The translations under genes were made by a program, and so were the position numbers. Shown in pieces: positions 1 to 7,511 of a stretch of 14,050 bases of DNA (its first letter is position 1; each line of letters starts with the position of its first letter). Source of the stretch: Bacteroidia bacterium. Its GTDB lineage: Bacteria > Bacteroidota > Bacteroidia > Chitinophagales > Saprospiraceae. The DNA lies in NCBI GenBank assembly GCA_030431945.1, contig JAUIIF010000046.1, forward strand, positions 1 to 14,050. Reading direction: 5' to 3'. Under the pieces are notes generated by a model, which saw nothing but the letters and a program-made list of their open reading frames with translations, was not told the origin of the DNA and searched no databases.

Positions 1-51
1 CTTTTCTTCCCCCAGATGAAGCCGGAGCGCACGGAAGCTGCGGAGGAGTAA
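1..51 (+). CDS. C-terminal tail of an unidentified upstream gene (partial)
   Basis: Frame 1 is open from the window edge and ends at a TAA at 49-51, giving a 16-residue tail (LFFPQMKPERTEAAEE). The charged, Glu-rich end followed at once by a plausible promoter region looks like a true C-terminus, but there is far too little sequence to identify the protein or to be sure the frame is coding. If real, it is co-directional with lgt. Confidence 0.35.
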   Translation, partial: LFFPQMKPERTEAAEE

Positions 52-69
52 CTTACTTTAGCGGCAGGG

Positions 70-77
70 TAGTTTTG
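70..77 (+). promoter_or_regulatory. Possible Bacteroidota -7 promoter element upstream of lgt
   Basis: The bases TAGTTTTG match the Bacteroidota sigma-factor -7 consensus TAnnTTTG exactly. They lie in the short gap after the upstream stop codon and about 86 bases before the lgt start. I find no good TTTG-type -33 box at the usual 19-21 base spacing, so this rests on one eight-base motif that can occur by chance. Confidence 0.35.
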
Positions 78-163
78 TAGAAAACGGGTAGCATCAGTCG
101 GCCACGTTCCCCCTGCAACTACCCTGCTGCACGACCACCATACTACTAAACGACCACCCTGAT

Positions 164-955
164 ATGCTCGCTTACATCACCTGGGATGCCTCTCCCGAAA
201 TTTTTCGCATCGGTAGCTTTGCCCTCCGTTGGTACGGCCTGATGTTTGCCCTGGGCTTTATGCTGGGTTTCTGGATGGTCCGCAAGATGTTTCTGGCCGA
301 GGGCGCGCCGGAGAAGTGGTTGGACTACCTGTTTTACTTCCTGATCGGGGGTACGGTGCTGGGTGCCCGTTTCGGGCACGTGGTCTTTTACCAGTGGGAT
401 TACTACAGCCAGCACCTGGCGGAAATTCCCCGGATCTGGGAGGGGGGGCTGGCCAGCCACGGTGGCGTGGTCGGCGTCGTTACGGCCCTGGCCCTGTTCA
501 GTTATTTCATCAGCAAGAAGTCCTTCTTCTGGGTGAGTGATAAGGTAGCCGCACCAATTGCGCTGGTGGGCGCTATGATCCGGTTCGGTAACCTGATGAA
601 CTCCGAAATCGTCGGGGTGCCCAGTGACCAGCCGTGGGCCTTTAAGTTCGTGAACGCCGCCCGGGCGGGTATGCGGGAGGTGCCCAGGCACCCGGTACAA
701 CTCTACGAAATGCTGAGTTACCTGTTGGTATTTGGCATCCTGCTGTGGCTGTACTGGCAAAAGGACGCCTGGAAAAAGCCGGGCCTGTTAACGGGGCTGT
801 GGTTTATCGGCATCTTCGGCTTCCGCTTTATCTGGGAGTACTTTAAGAGCGACCAGGGGGGCTTCGGCGAGGCCCTGACTACCGGACAATGGCTGAGTGT
901 ACCTTGCGTGCTGGCCGGTCTGGTGATGGTGTTGCTGGCGAAGGAGAAAAAATAG
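164..955 (+). CDS. lgt: Prolipoprotein diacylglyceryl transferase Lgt
   Basis: Lgt transfers a diacylglyceryl group from phosphatidylglycerol to the lipobox cysteine of prolipoproteins in the inner membrane, the first step of lipoprotein maturation. The 263-residue length is normal for the family and the protein is multi-spanning. Residues known to be essential in E. coli Lgt have clear counterparts: Tyr24 (RWYG), His99 in SHGG, the signature Arg140/Asn143/Glu148/Gly151 (RFGNLMNSEIVG), and Arg221/Glu225 in the last conserved segment (RFIWEYF). The family motif RHPVQLYE is at 175-182. The start at 164 gives the usual short N-terminus before the first helix. No Shine-Dalgarno is visible, as is common in this phylum. 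The next gene is 105 bases downstream on the same strand but functionally unrelated. It may serve the lipoprotein encoded at 2271, among many others. Confidence 0.97.
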   Translation: MLAYITWDASPEIFRIGSFALRWYGLMFALGFMLGFWMVRKMFLAEGAPEKWLDYLFYFLIGGTVLGARFGHVVFYQWDYYSQHLAEIPRIWEGGLASHGGVVGVVTALALFSYFISKKSFFWVSDKVAAPIALVGAMIRFGNLMNSEIVGVPSDQPWAFKFVNAARAGMREVPRHPVQLYEMLSYLLVFGILLWLYWQKDAWKKPGLLTGLWFIGIFGFRFIWEYFKSDQGGFGEALTTGQWLSVPCVLAGLVMVLLAKEKK

Positions 956-1060
956 CCTGGTACTCCCTTCTTTGGTATTGCCAGACCTGTTCGGGCGCGG
1001 TCGCAGGTGCAAAGTTCCGTTTGGCGGGCGATGGGAAAAGCCCGACCTTAGCCTACGTCC

Positions 1061-2113
1061 ATGTCCATCAGTAGCCAACTCCTGTTTTTCTTTTCCGCCC
1101 TCGGTGCTTTCAATGGCCTGTTACTGGCGGTGTACCTGCTTTTTTTCCTGCGCCCGGCCCGTTTAAGTAATCGCTTGCTGGGTTTTCTGCTGCTGGCCCT
1201 CAGCGTCCGGATCGGTAAATCCGTTTTTCTCTTTTTCCATGCAGACCTGGCGCTGGTCTTCCTCCAACTCGGCCTTACCGCCTGTTTTTTTATCGGGCCC
1301 CTGTTGTGGGCCTACCTGAAAGCGGCGCGGGACGGATTGGAGAAAATGCCCACTGCCTGGTGGATCGGCTTCGGTACTCTGGCCCTGATCATCCTGGGGA
1401 TCGGGTGGTGGCGGCCCTACACGACCTACCCTGCATTCTGGCGGGGCGGCTTCATCCGCTACGGCATCTACAACGTCTGGGCCATCGGTCTGCTTGCCGG
1501 TGGGTGGGTGTTGCTGCCGGTGATCAGGCAGCAGAAATGGTCGACGATCGAGATCTGGTGGATCAATATATTTTTCGGTAACCTGATCGTACACCTGGCT
1601 TATCGCTACGGCGTGTACACCAGCTACATCGTGGGGGCGCTGACTTTCTCCTGTGTCTTTTACTTACTGGCCCTATGGTTTTTCCTGCAGCGCCGGGAGG
1701 CGGGCTTCCTGGTGGCGGAACGCCCCAAATACGGGGATAAACGGATTGGGGAAAAGGAAGCCCGTGACTTGCTCGCCCGCTGTAATGCTGTAATGGAAAA
1801 GGAGAGGCGGTACCTGGACCCGTCCTTTAAGCTGGCCGACCTGGCTGCCGCGGCCGGAAGCACTCCCCACCAGGTTTCCCAACTGCTGAACGATAACCTG
1901 GACCAGAGCTTCGCCGGCTACCTGCGTGCCTTTCGCATCCGCCACGCCCAGTCGCAGATCCTGACGGAAGAGCACCTGACCCTGGAAGCAATTGGTGAAG
2001 AAGCGGGCTTTGGATCTAAATCCACCTTCTACGCCGCCTTTCGGGAAGTAACGGGCACCACCCCGGCCCAGTACCGCAAAGCGGCACTGGAGAACCTGCG
2101 GGCCGACAGCTGA
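1061..2113 (+). CDS. Membrane-anchored AraC-family transcriptional regulator
   Basis: 350 residues with two parts. Residues 1-210 are very hydrophobic and form about seven predicted membrane helices (roughly 6-31, 37-60, 63-87, 98-117, 134-156, 164-182, 188-210). Residues about 245-345 form an AraC/XylS DNA-binding domain with two helix-turn-helix units: the first around 257-277 (LADLAAAAGSTPHQVSQLLN), the second around 306-330 with the typical AGFGSKSTFYAAFREVTG core and the closing TPAQYRK. This is a common Bacteroidota design in which an integral membrane sensor is fused directly to the DNA-binding domain. The ligand and target genes are unknown. The gene sits alone between lgt and the sugar dehydrogenase and could regulate the latter, but nothing in the sequence shows this. 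The ATG at 1061 leaves a short tail before the first helix and no alternative looks better. Confidence 0.9.
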   Translation: MSISSQLLFFFSALGAFNGLLLAVYLLFFLRPARLSNRLLGFLLLALSVRIGKSVFLFFHADLALVFLQLGLTACFFIGPLLWAYLKAARDGLEKMPTAWWIGFGTLALIILGIGWWRPYTTYPAFWRGGFIRYGIYNVWAIGLLAGGWVLLPVIRQQKWSTIEIWWINIFFGNLIVHLAYRYGVYTSYIVGALTFSCVFYLLALWFFLQRREAGFLVAERPKYGDKRIGEKEARDLLARCNAVMEKERRYLDPSFKLADLAAAAGSTPHQVSQLLNDNLDQSFAGYLRAFRIRHAQSQILTEEHLTLEAIGEEAGFGSKSTFYAAFREVTGTTPAQYRKAALENLRADS

Positions 2114-2270
2114 TGCTTTTAGACTACCCGGTCTGCCCCGATGGCCCGGAAAATGGCTTACCGGTAGGCCCGATTTCTCCAGAATTATGATTCCGAACAC
2201 CTGCAGTACCTTGAAATTAGGGCGGTAAGCTGACTGGCCGGAGCTTTGTGGAAACAACTCCACAGACTAC
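2114..2270. other. Intergenic gap with a weak imperfect inverted repeat
   Basis: This 157-base gap separates the AraC-type regulator from the dehydrogenase. It contains the eight-base palindrome TACCGGTA (2159-2166). The sequence CTACCCGGT (2125-2133) can pair with ACCGGTAG (2160-2167) apart from one bulged C. There is no T tract after it, so it is not a standard intrinsic terminator. An operator role is possible but unsupported. Confidence 0.3.
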
Positions 2271-3521
2271 ATGAAAGTACGGTTGGCCACGTCAGGTTTG
2301 CTCCTGCTTCTTTTCCTTTGCACCTGCGACCGCGCCGCAAAAAGTGCCCCGGTCCGGACGACAAATAATGACCTGGAAGCAGCGGCCCGGCCCGTGAAAA
2401 CCACGGTGCTGGCCGGGCTGCGCCGCCCCTGGTCCATGAAATTTCTGACGGAAGACGAAGCCCTGGTGACTGAAAAAGACGGGGGGCTGCTGCGGGTAAA
2501 CCTGCGGGAAAAATGGCGCAGGCCCATCCACGGCTTGCCGGAAGACCTGGCTGATAGTTTGCACGTGGATACCTTTCGCATGTCCCGGTGGGATACGTAC
2601 CCGGCAGCTCACGGACGGGTAGGGAAATTCAATGCCGGATTGCTGGAAATTGTCCTCGATCCTGACTTTGCGGACAACCAGCTTGTCTACCTCTCCTACG
2701 TTGCTCAACAAAGTGAATTCGGCTACGCCCTGCGGGTGATCCGGGCAACCCTGGCCGGTGACCGGCTGACTGATCCGGATACCCTCCTTACCGTGCCGCC
2801 CTTTACCCCCGTGATGTATCACTTCGGTGGCGGGATGGCCTTCGGGGCCGACGGAAAGCTCTACATCACCGCCGGAGAAAGGCTCTTCTGGGACAGTCAG
2901 CAGCCGTCCGAACCCATCGCGCAGAACCTGCGCGACCCCCGCGGAAAGATTTACCGGATTAACCCGGACGGCTCCATCCCGGCAGATAATCCTGACTTTG
3001 GCCCGGAAGCCGTGCCGGGGCTTTACGCCCTCGGGATTCGGGCGGCCCAGGGCCTGGCCCTGCATCCACGTACCGGGCAGATCTGGTTTACGGAACACGG
3101 CACTATCCAGGGCGATGAACTGAACCTGCTCCGGCCCGGTGCCAACTATGGGTGGCCGCTCGAAAGTACCGGGGCTTACCGCGGCGGCTACGAGCCGCCG
3201 GAACGGGAGGTCGTTACTACCCGACCGGTCTGGTACTGGCTGCAAACCGTTGCCCCGACGGGGTTGGCCTGGTACTTCGGCGACGAATTTCCCTCCTGGC
3301 AGGGCGACCTGTTGGTACCCGGCCTCTCCCGGGGCAGTCTTTGGCGGGTAAGAACGGACGGAGAAACCGTCAAAAGCCTGGAAGAATTGCTGGTGGACGA
3401 CCGGTCGCGTACCCGTAAAGTTGTCATCAGCCCCGGCGGGAAAATATACCTGCTGACGGATGAGGAGGAGGGCAAGATCATCCGCGTGGAAAATGCCGCC
3501 ACCCTTACCCAGTACGAATAA
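2271..3521 (+). CDS. PQQ-dependent sugar (glucose/sorbosone-type) dehydrogenase, predicted lipoprotein
   Basis: 416 residues of the glucose/sorbosone dehydrogenase (GSDH) six-bladed beta-propeller family, whose characterised members use pyrroloquinoline quinone to oxidise sugars outside the cytoplasm. The N-terminus is a lipoprotein signal: MKVR, then a Leu-rich core, ending LCTC with Cys19 as the likely lipidated residue. Family landmarks follow in order: PWSMKFL (53-59) and LVTEKDGGLL (65-74) in blade one; GLLEIVLDPDF (123-133); HFGGGMAFGADGKLYITAGE (184-203) with His184 at the position of the catalytic base; LRDPRGKIYRINPDG (220-234); GIRAAQGLALHPRTG (255-269); WFTEHG and GDELNLLRPGANYGWP (281-296); and SRGSLWRV (353-360). 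Compared with typical members there is an extra segment at about 98-120 before blade two, and Gly188 replaces the Arg usual in the HxGGR motif. The substrate cannot be read from the sequence, and no PQQ synthesis genes are in the window. Confidence 0.88.
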   Translation: MKVRLATSGLLLLLFLCTCDRAAKSAPVRTTNNDLEAAARPVKTTVLAGLRRPWSMKFLTEDEALVTEKDGGLLRVNLREKWRRPIHGLPEDLADSLHVDTFRMSRWDTYPAAHGRVGKFNAGLLEIVLDPDFADNQLVYLSYVAQQSEFGYALRVIRATLAGDRLTDPDTLLTVPPFTPVMYHFGGGMAFGADGKLYITAGERLFWDSQQPSEPIAQNLRDPRGKIYRINPDGSIPADNPDFGPEAVPGLYALGIRAAQGLALHPRTGQIWFTEHGTIQGDELNLLRPGANYGWPLESTGAYRGGYEPPEREVVTTRPVWYWLQTVAPTGLAWYFGDEFPSWQGDLLVPGLSRGSLWRVRTDGETVKSLEELLVDDRSRTRKVVISPGGKIYLLTDEEEGKIIRVENAATLTQYE

Positions 3522-3600
3522 CCTCGTTCCGGTGCCCGTGGCCAGTAATGCCGTCAGGAGGGCCGGACGATCATTTCATTTTCACCAAACCATACTACTA

Positions 3601-4023
3601 ATGAAAAAGCTTCTTCTTTTACCTTTTTTCTTCCTGTTGTTGCTGACCACAGCCCGGGCCCAGGATTCTGACTATGCCCTCGTGGAACAGACGGTTGGGT
3701 ACTACCTGGATGGTGGTACGAACCGTAATTTTGAAACGCTGAAAAAAGCCTTTCATTCCTCCGCCAAAATCCGTTACATGACGGCCGATGGCTACCAGGA
3801 AGCCAACTGCCTGGAATTTTTCAGTGGCATGGAGCCCGGCCCTAAGCAGGATCGTAAGACCCGGGTGGTCAGTATAGACGTGACGGGCATCGCCGCTTCC
3901 GCCAAACTGGAAATTGAATACCCCACTTTCACCTTCGTGGACTACATGACGCTGATGAAAATCGAAGGAGAGTGGAAGATCGTCGCCAAGGTGTCTTACC
4001 GAAGAAATGTTGCGACGAAGTAA
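3601..4023 (+). CDS. Secreted NTF2-like / putative lumazine-binding family protein
   Basis: 140 residues. Residues 1-20 are a clear signal peptide (MKK, a Leu/Phe-rich core, then ARA before Gln21). The mature part of about 120 residues has the pattern of the SnoaL/NTF2-like fold group labelled putative lumazine-binding: an opening helix with YYLDGGTNRNFETLKKAFH (34-52), a central sheet, and the closing strand FVDYMTLMKIEGEWKIVAK (112-130). Members are usually small extracytoplasmic proteins of unknown biochemical role; the lumazine name is inherited and should not be read as a function. An in-frame ATG at 3460 would add 47 residues inside the 3' end of the upstream gene without signal-peptide character, so 3601 is preferred. 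The gap from the dehydrogenase is 79 bases on the same strand, so co-transcription is possible. Confidence 0.82.
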   Translation: MKKLLLLPFFFLLLLTTARAQDSDYALVEQTVGYYLDGGTNRNFETLKKAFHSSAKIRYMTADGYQEANCLEFFSGMEPGPKQDRKTRVVSIDVTGIAASAKLEIEYPTFTFVDYMTLMKIEGEWKIVAKVSYRRNVATK

Positions 4024-4446
4024 GGAACCTGATAACCAGGGATGTCGTCATGTCTGATTTGTCAGATTTGCACGGGTTGATTTTTGTGACTGGTAAGGCG
4101 TTTAAAACCGGAATATTGCTGCAGGTGCTACCTGGTAGCGGTGCGGAGGAAGGAGGATTTGAGCAACGCCGCCAGTCGCAAAAAGACGCCCCGGAAAAGG
4201 GACAATATTAGCCTGGCCGTTTCTTCCATGAGGAAAATGGTTTACCTATCCGCAGGATGGGACTTTGCCTGTGCTTCCCCTTGCGGGCTGCTGCGCAGCA
4301 GTCCGGGACCGAACCGGCCCGTTTTTCGCCTTTTGGCTGACATGCGAACAGTGTATTAGCCCTGGACCAGTCGCCATTCTCCAACAGCGGGTTATTGAAA
4401 ATCAATTATATTTACCCAAATTTGTTTGAAACAGCAGTAGCTTTTT
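4024..4446. other. Gene-free stretch between the NTF2-like gene and recG
   Basis: About 420 bases with no convincing coding frame. Short open frames on both strands lack family resemblance, initiation context and natural codon character. Visible structure includes a small hairpin around 4128-4140 (GCTAC/GTAGC) and a perfect 14-base palindrome CTGCTGCGCAGCAG at 4288-4301. The last 50 bases before recG are AT-rich and include TATATTTA (4407-4414), one base off the -7 consensus but without a suitable -33 partner. The recG promoter is probably here. Confidence 0.6.
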
Positions 4447-6576
4447 ATGCCCCCGCCCACTGACCACAAGGTCGCAATGCTTGATCGTTCCGTAGCCTAC
4501 CTGAAGGGTATTGGTCCGGCCAAGGCCAATTTGTTAGTGGAGGAGCTGAACATCCGGTCCCTGGATGATTTACTCCATGCCTATCCTTTTCGCTACGTTG
4601 ACCGGACGAAGTTCCACCGGATCATCGACATAATTCCCAACGAAGGTGCCGTTCAGGTAAAGGGTAAACTGACTACGTTGAGCGTAAAGGGCGCCGGGCG
4701 GGCCATGCGGCTGGTAGGCCGGGTGCGGGATGAAAGCGGTGCGGCCCTGGAACTGGTTTGGTTTCGCGGCATCAATGTTCTTCAGAACATGTTTATCGTA
4801 GGGGAGGAGTACATAGTCTACGGTCCGGTTCAGGAGTTCAATGGCCGGCTCAGTATTACCCATCCGGAGATGGAGCTTGCCCGCCAGGCCTCCACGGAGG
4901 CAGCTACTTTTGAACCCGTCTATTCCAGTACGGAGAAGCTTAATCGCCGGGGGCTGGACCCTCGTGGCCGCAGAAAACTTATCCGGGCCTTGTTTGAGCA
5001 GCTGCCGGTGGAGGAGTTGCCCGAAATTATCCCGGCCTACCTTATGCGGGAGCTGCGGCTGATGCCGCGTGGCCGTGCCCTGCAGGCCATCCATCTTCCG
5101 GCCAACCAGACGGAACTGGATACTGCCCGGCGACGGCTCAAATTTGAAGAGCTTTTCCTGCTGCAGTTGCGTTTGTTGCAGCTCAAGGTCGTGCGGGAAG
5201 CCCAGGTAGCCGGTTATCGTTTTACGAACATCGGTGCCGTTTTTAACGAATTTTATACCACTAAGCTTCCGTTTGAATTGACCGGTGCCCAAAAACGGGT
5301 ACTTAAGGAAATTCGGGCAGATTTAGGGCGGGGGATACAAATGAACCGGCTGCTGCAAGGGGATGTCGGCTCCGGCAAGACCATGGTGGGGCTGATGTCC
5401 ATGCTGATGGCTCTGGATAATGGGTTTCAGGCCTGTATGATGGCCCCTACGGAAATTCTTGCTTACCAGCATTACGAATCTATCCAGGAATACGTTGCCG
5501 GCATGGACATTACGGTGGCTTTTCTTTCCGGCAGCATTAAGGGTAAAGCCCGCAAAGCGATCCTGGAAAAGCTGCTGGCCGGCGAGATTGACATTCTCCT
5601 GGGGACTCACGCGCTGATTGAGCCGTGGGTCGAATTCAAGAACCTCGGCCTGGCCATTATCGACGAGCAACACCGCTTTGGGGTAAAGCAGCGGGCCAAG
5701 CTGTGGGTTAAGAACAAACCCTTCCCGCCGCACGTGTTGCTGATGACGGCAACCCCGATTCCCCGCACCCTGGCCATGACTGCTTACGGCGACCTGGACG
5801 TCAGCGTTATCGACGAACTCCCCCCCGGCCGGACCCCCATACAAACGGTTCACTTCACCGAGCACCGCCGGGAGCGGGTTTTTGGTCGCATCCGCGAAGA
5901 AATAGCTAAGGGAAGACAGGCCTACATTGTTTATCCCCTCATCGAGGAAAACGAAAAGCTTGACTTACTGGCCCTGGAAGAGGCCTACGACGAGATGCGC
6001 TACAAGTTTCCCCCGCCGGACTATCAGATCAGCATCGTGCACGGCAAAATGAAACCGGACGTGAAAGATGCCGAAATGCAGCGGTTTAAAAACCGGGAAA
6101 CGCACATCATGATGGCGACCACGGTGATTGAAGTCGGCGTAAACGTACCCAACGCCACGATCATGGTTATCGTGCATACGGAGCGCTTCGGGCTCAGTCA
6201 GTTACACCAGTTGCGCGGCCGGGTGGGCCGGGGTGGCGCAGCGTCCTATTGCATCCTGCTTTCCAGCGTTAAACTCAGTAAAGAGAGTAAGGAACGCATC
6301 AAAACCATGGTGGATACGACCGATGGCTTCAAGATTGCCGAGGCCGATCTGCGCCTGCGTGGCCCGGGTATGATTGATGGCACCCAGCAGTCCGGTCTTT
6401 TGCAAATGCGCATTGCCGACCTGGCCAACGATGGCCGTATTCTGTCCGTTGCGCGCGACCGCGCCAAGGCCATCCTGGAAGCTGACCCGAAACTTGAGCA
6501 GCCCGAGCATCAGGCCCTGAAGCAGCATATGGAAAGGTACCTGAAAGGGATAAAGGGCTGGGGCAGGATCAGTTAA
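4447..6576 (+). CDS. recG: ATP-dependent DNA helicase RecG
   Basis: RecG is a double-stranded DNA translocase that remodels stalled replication forks and Holliday junctions. The 709-residue length fits the family. The N-terminal YLKGIGPAKANLL (18-30) and YPFRYVDRTKF are typical of RecG, followed by the OB-fold wedge domain (about 55-155) that splits branched DNA. The helicase core has Walker A GDVGSGKT (305-312), a DEQH Walker B box (406-409) followed by RFGVKQR, motif III TATPIPRT (434-441), and motif VI QLRGRVGRGG (588-597) preceded by VIEVGVNVPNATIM. The segment LRLRGPGMIDGTQQSG near the C-terminus is the RecG-specific (TRG-like) region. The ATG at 4447 is taken as start; the in-frame Met11 would also keep the whole conserved region. 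No Shine-Dalgarno is evident. It appears to stand alone, with 110 bases before the next gene. Confidence 0.97.
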   Translation: MPPPTDHKVAMLDRSVAYLKGIGPAKANLLVEELNIRSLDDLLHAYPFRYVDRTKFHRIIDIIPNEGAVQVKGKLTTLSVKGAGRAMRLVGRVRDESGAALELVWFRGINVLQNMFIVGEEYIVYGPVQEFNGRLSITHPEMELARQASTEAATFEPVYSSTEKLNRRGLDPRGRRKLIRALFEQLPVEELPEIIPAYLMRELRLMPRGRALQAIHLPANQTELDTARRRLKFEELFLLQLRLLQLKVVREAQVAGYRFTNIGAVFNEFYTTKLPFELTGAQKRVLKEIRADLGRGIQMNRLLQGDVGSGKTMVGLMSMLMALDNGFQACMMAPTEILAYQHYESIQEYVAGMDITVAFLSGSIKGKARKAILEKLLAGEIDILLGTHALIEPWVEFKNLGLAIIDEQHRFGVKQRAKLWVKNKPFPPHVLLMTATPIPRTLAMTAYGDLDVSVIDELPPGRTPIQTVHFTEHRRERVFGRIREEIAKGRQAYIVYPLIEENEKLDLLALEEAYDEMRYKFPPPDYQISIVHGKMKPDVKDAEMQRFKNRETHIMMATTVIEVGVNVPNATIMVIVHTERFGLSQLHQLRGRVGRGGAASYCILLSSVKLSKESKERIKTMVDTTDGFKIAEADLRLRGPGMIDGTQQSGLLQMRIADLANDGRILSVARDRAKAILEADPKLEQPEHQALKQHMERYLKGIKGWGRIS

Positions 6577-6686
6577 CCGGTGGGCGTTCCGTCATTATCC
6601 ACCCAATTCTCCAATCATCCGGACCTCCGGACAACCTTCGCCGGCCCGGTAAGTTTCGTATATTACCCAACTAACTTATCCCTGAT

Positions 6687-7508
6687 ATGAACCAGAAAAA
6701 ATTTATGACCCTCGGCATCGTAGGGTTTTTCCTGCTGATCGCCGTGATTATTTTCAGCAACGCCACTTTCGTTACCATTGACTCAGGAGAGCGGGGGGTG
6801 CTGTTCTACCGCTTTGGTGGTGGCCTGGATAAAGACAACATTTACCAACCAGGTTTCCACGTTGTCGCGCCGTGGAATACGATGTACATCTACGAAGTAC
6901 GGGAACAGCAACTTGAGGAAGAGATGGAAGTACTTTCCAGTAACGGACTCAACATTAAGGTTGACGTAACGGCTCGTATTCGTCCGAATTACGATCAGAT
7001 CGGGAACATTCACGAAACGTTTGGCCGCGAGTATATGCAACGGCTGGTCCGCCCGGAAGTACGGTCCGCCGTCCGGCAAATCATCGGTAAGTTCACCCCG
7101 GAAGAATTGTACTCCACCAAACGGGATGAAGTTCAGACCCTGATTACCGCAGAACTTTCCGGGGTGCTGGCTAAAAATTACATTGACCTGCGGGCGATTC
7201 TCATCCGGGATATTGAGCTGCCGAACAAAGTGAGAATGGCCATCGAAGAAAAATTGGAAGCGGAGCAGGGATCCCTGAAGTATGAATACATTCTGACGCG
7301 GGAAAAGCAGGAAGCTGAGCGTCGCCTGATCGAAGCCCAGGCCAAGGCCGACGCCAACCGTATTCTATCCGCCAGTCTTTCCGATAAAATCCTGCAGGAC
7401 AAGGGGATCGAAGCCACCCTGGAGCTGGCCAAGTCACCTAACAGTAAAGTCATTGTTGTGGGTGGCCAAGGAGACGGCCTGCCACTGATTCTGGGCGGAG
7501 GCAATTAA
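6687..7508 (+). CDS. Prohibitin-like SPFH-domain membrane protein
   Basis: 273 residues. A single membrane helix spans about 8-24, followed by an SPFH/Band 7 domain: VTIDSGERGVLFYRFGG (29-45), PGFHVVAPW (55-63), a beta-rich section to about 98, then RPEVRSAVRQIIGKFTPEELYSTKR (122-146). A long charged helix with coiled-coil character covers about 183-235 (EEKLEAEQ, REKQEAERRLIEAQAKADA). The C-terminus KVIVVGGQGDGLPLILGG matches the prohibitin subgroup rather than flotillin or HflK/C. Prohibitins form large ring or cage oligomers that scaffold membrane complexes and often control membrane proteases. This gene starts the cluster: its stop is 3 bases before the first of three paralogous membrane proteins, which suggests a shared transcript and shared function. 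The ATG context CCCTGATATG is the same ten bases seen at the lgt start. Confidence 0.92.
   Translation: MNQKKFMTLGIVGFFLLIAVIIFSNATFVTIDSGERGVLFYRFGGGLDKDNIYQPGFHVVAPWNTMYIYEVREQQLEEEMEVLSSNGLNIKVDVTARIRPNYDQIGNIHETFGREYMQRLVRPEVRSAVRQIIGKFTPEELYSTKRDEVQTLITAELSGVLAKNYIDLRAILIRDIELPNKVRMAIEEKLEAEQGSLKYEYILTREKQEAERRLIEAQAKADANRILSASLSDKILQDKGIEATLELAKSPNSKVIVVGGQGDGLPLILGGGN
7497..7501 (+). promoter_or_regulatory. Shine-Dalgarno-like GGAGG before the first paralog
   Basis: GGAGG lies inside the last codons of the prohibitin-like gene, 10 bases before the ATG at 7512. It is one of the few starts in this window with an SD-like sequence. It overlaps a Gly-rich coding segment (GGGN), so it may be there only because of the codons. 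Confidence 0.35.
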
Positions 7509-7511
7509 GCA

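Noticed and set aside
2292..3245. 317-codon open frame on the minus strand inside the dehydrogenase gene
   Set aside because: It lies wholly antisense to a gene with clear family motifs. Its translation has no recognisable domain, and GC-rich coding DNA often leaves the opposite strand open.
3460..3600. Upstream ATG extension of the NTF2-like gene
   Set aside because: It overlaps the end of the dehydrogenase gene and would bury a textbook signal peptide that begins at 3601.
4208..4405. 65-codon minus-strand frame in the gene-free stretch
   Set aside because: Short, with no family resemblance and no initiation signals, and it includes the palindrome; not supportable as a gene.
4407..4414. 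TATATTTA as a recG promoter -7 box
   Set aside because: One base off the consensus and no -33 element at the right spacing; left as part of the gap description.
4570..5292. 240-codon minus-strand open frame inside recG
   Set aside because: Antisense shadow of a well-conserved gene; the protein shows no domain or signal and nothing supports expression.
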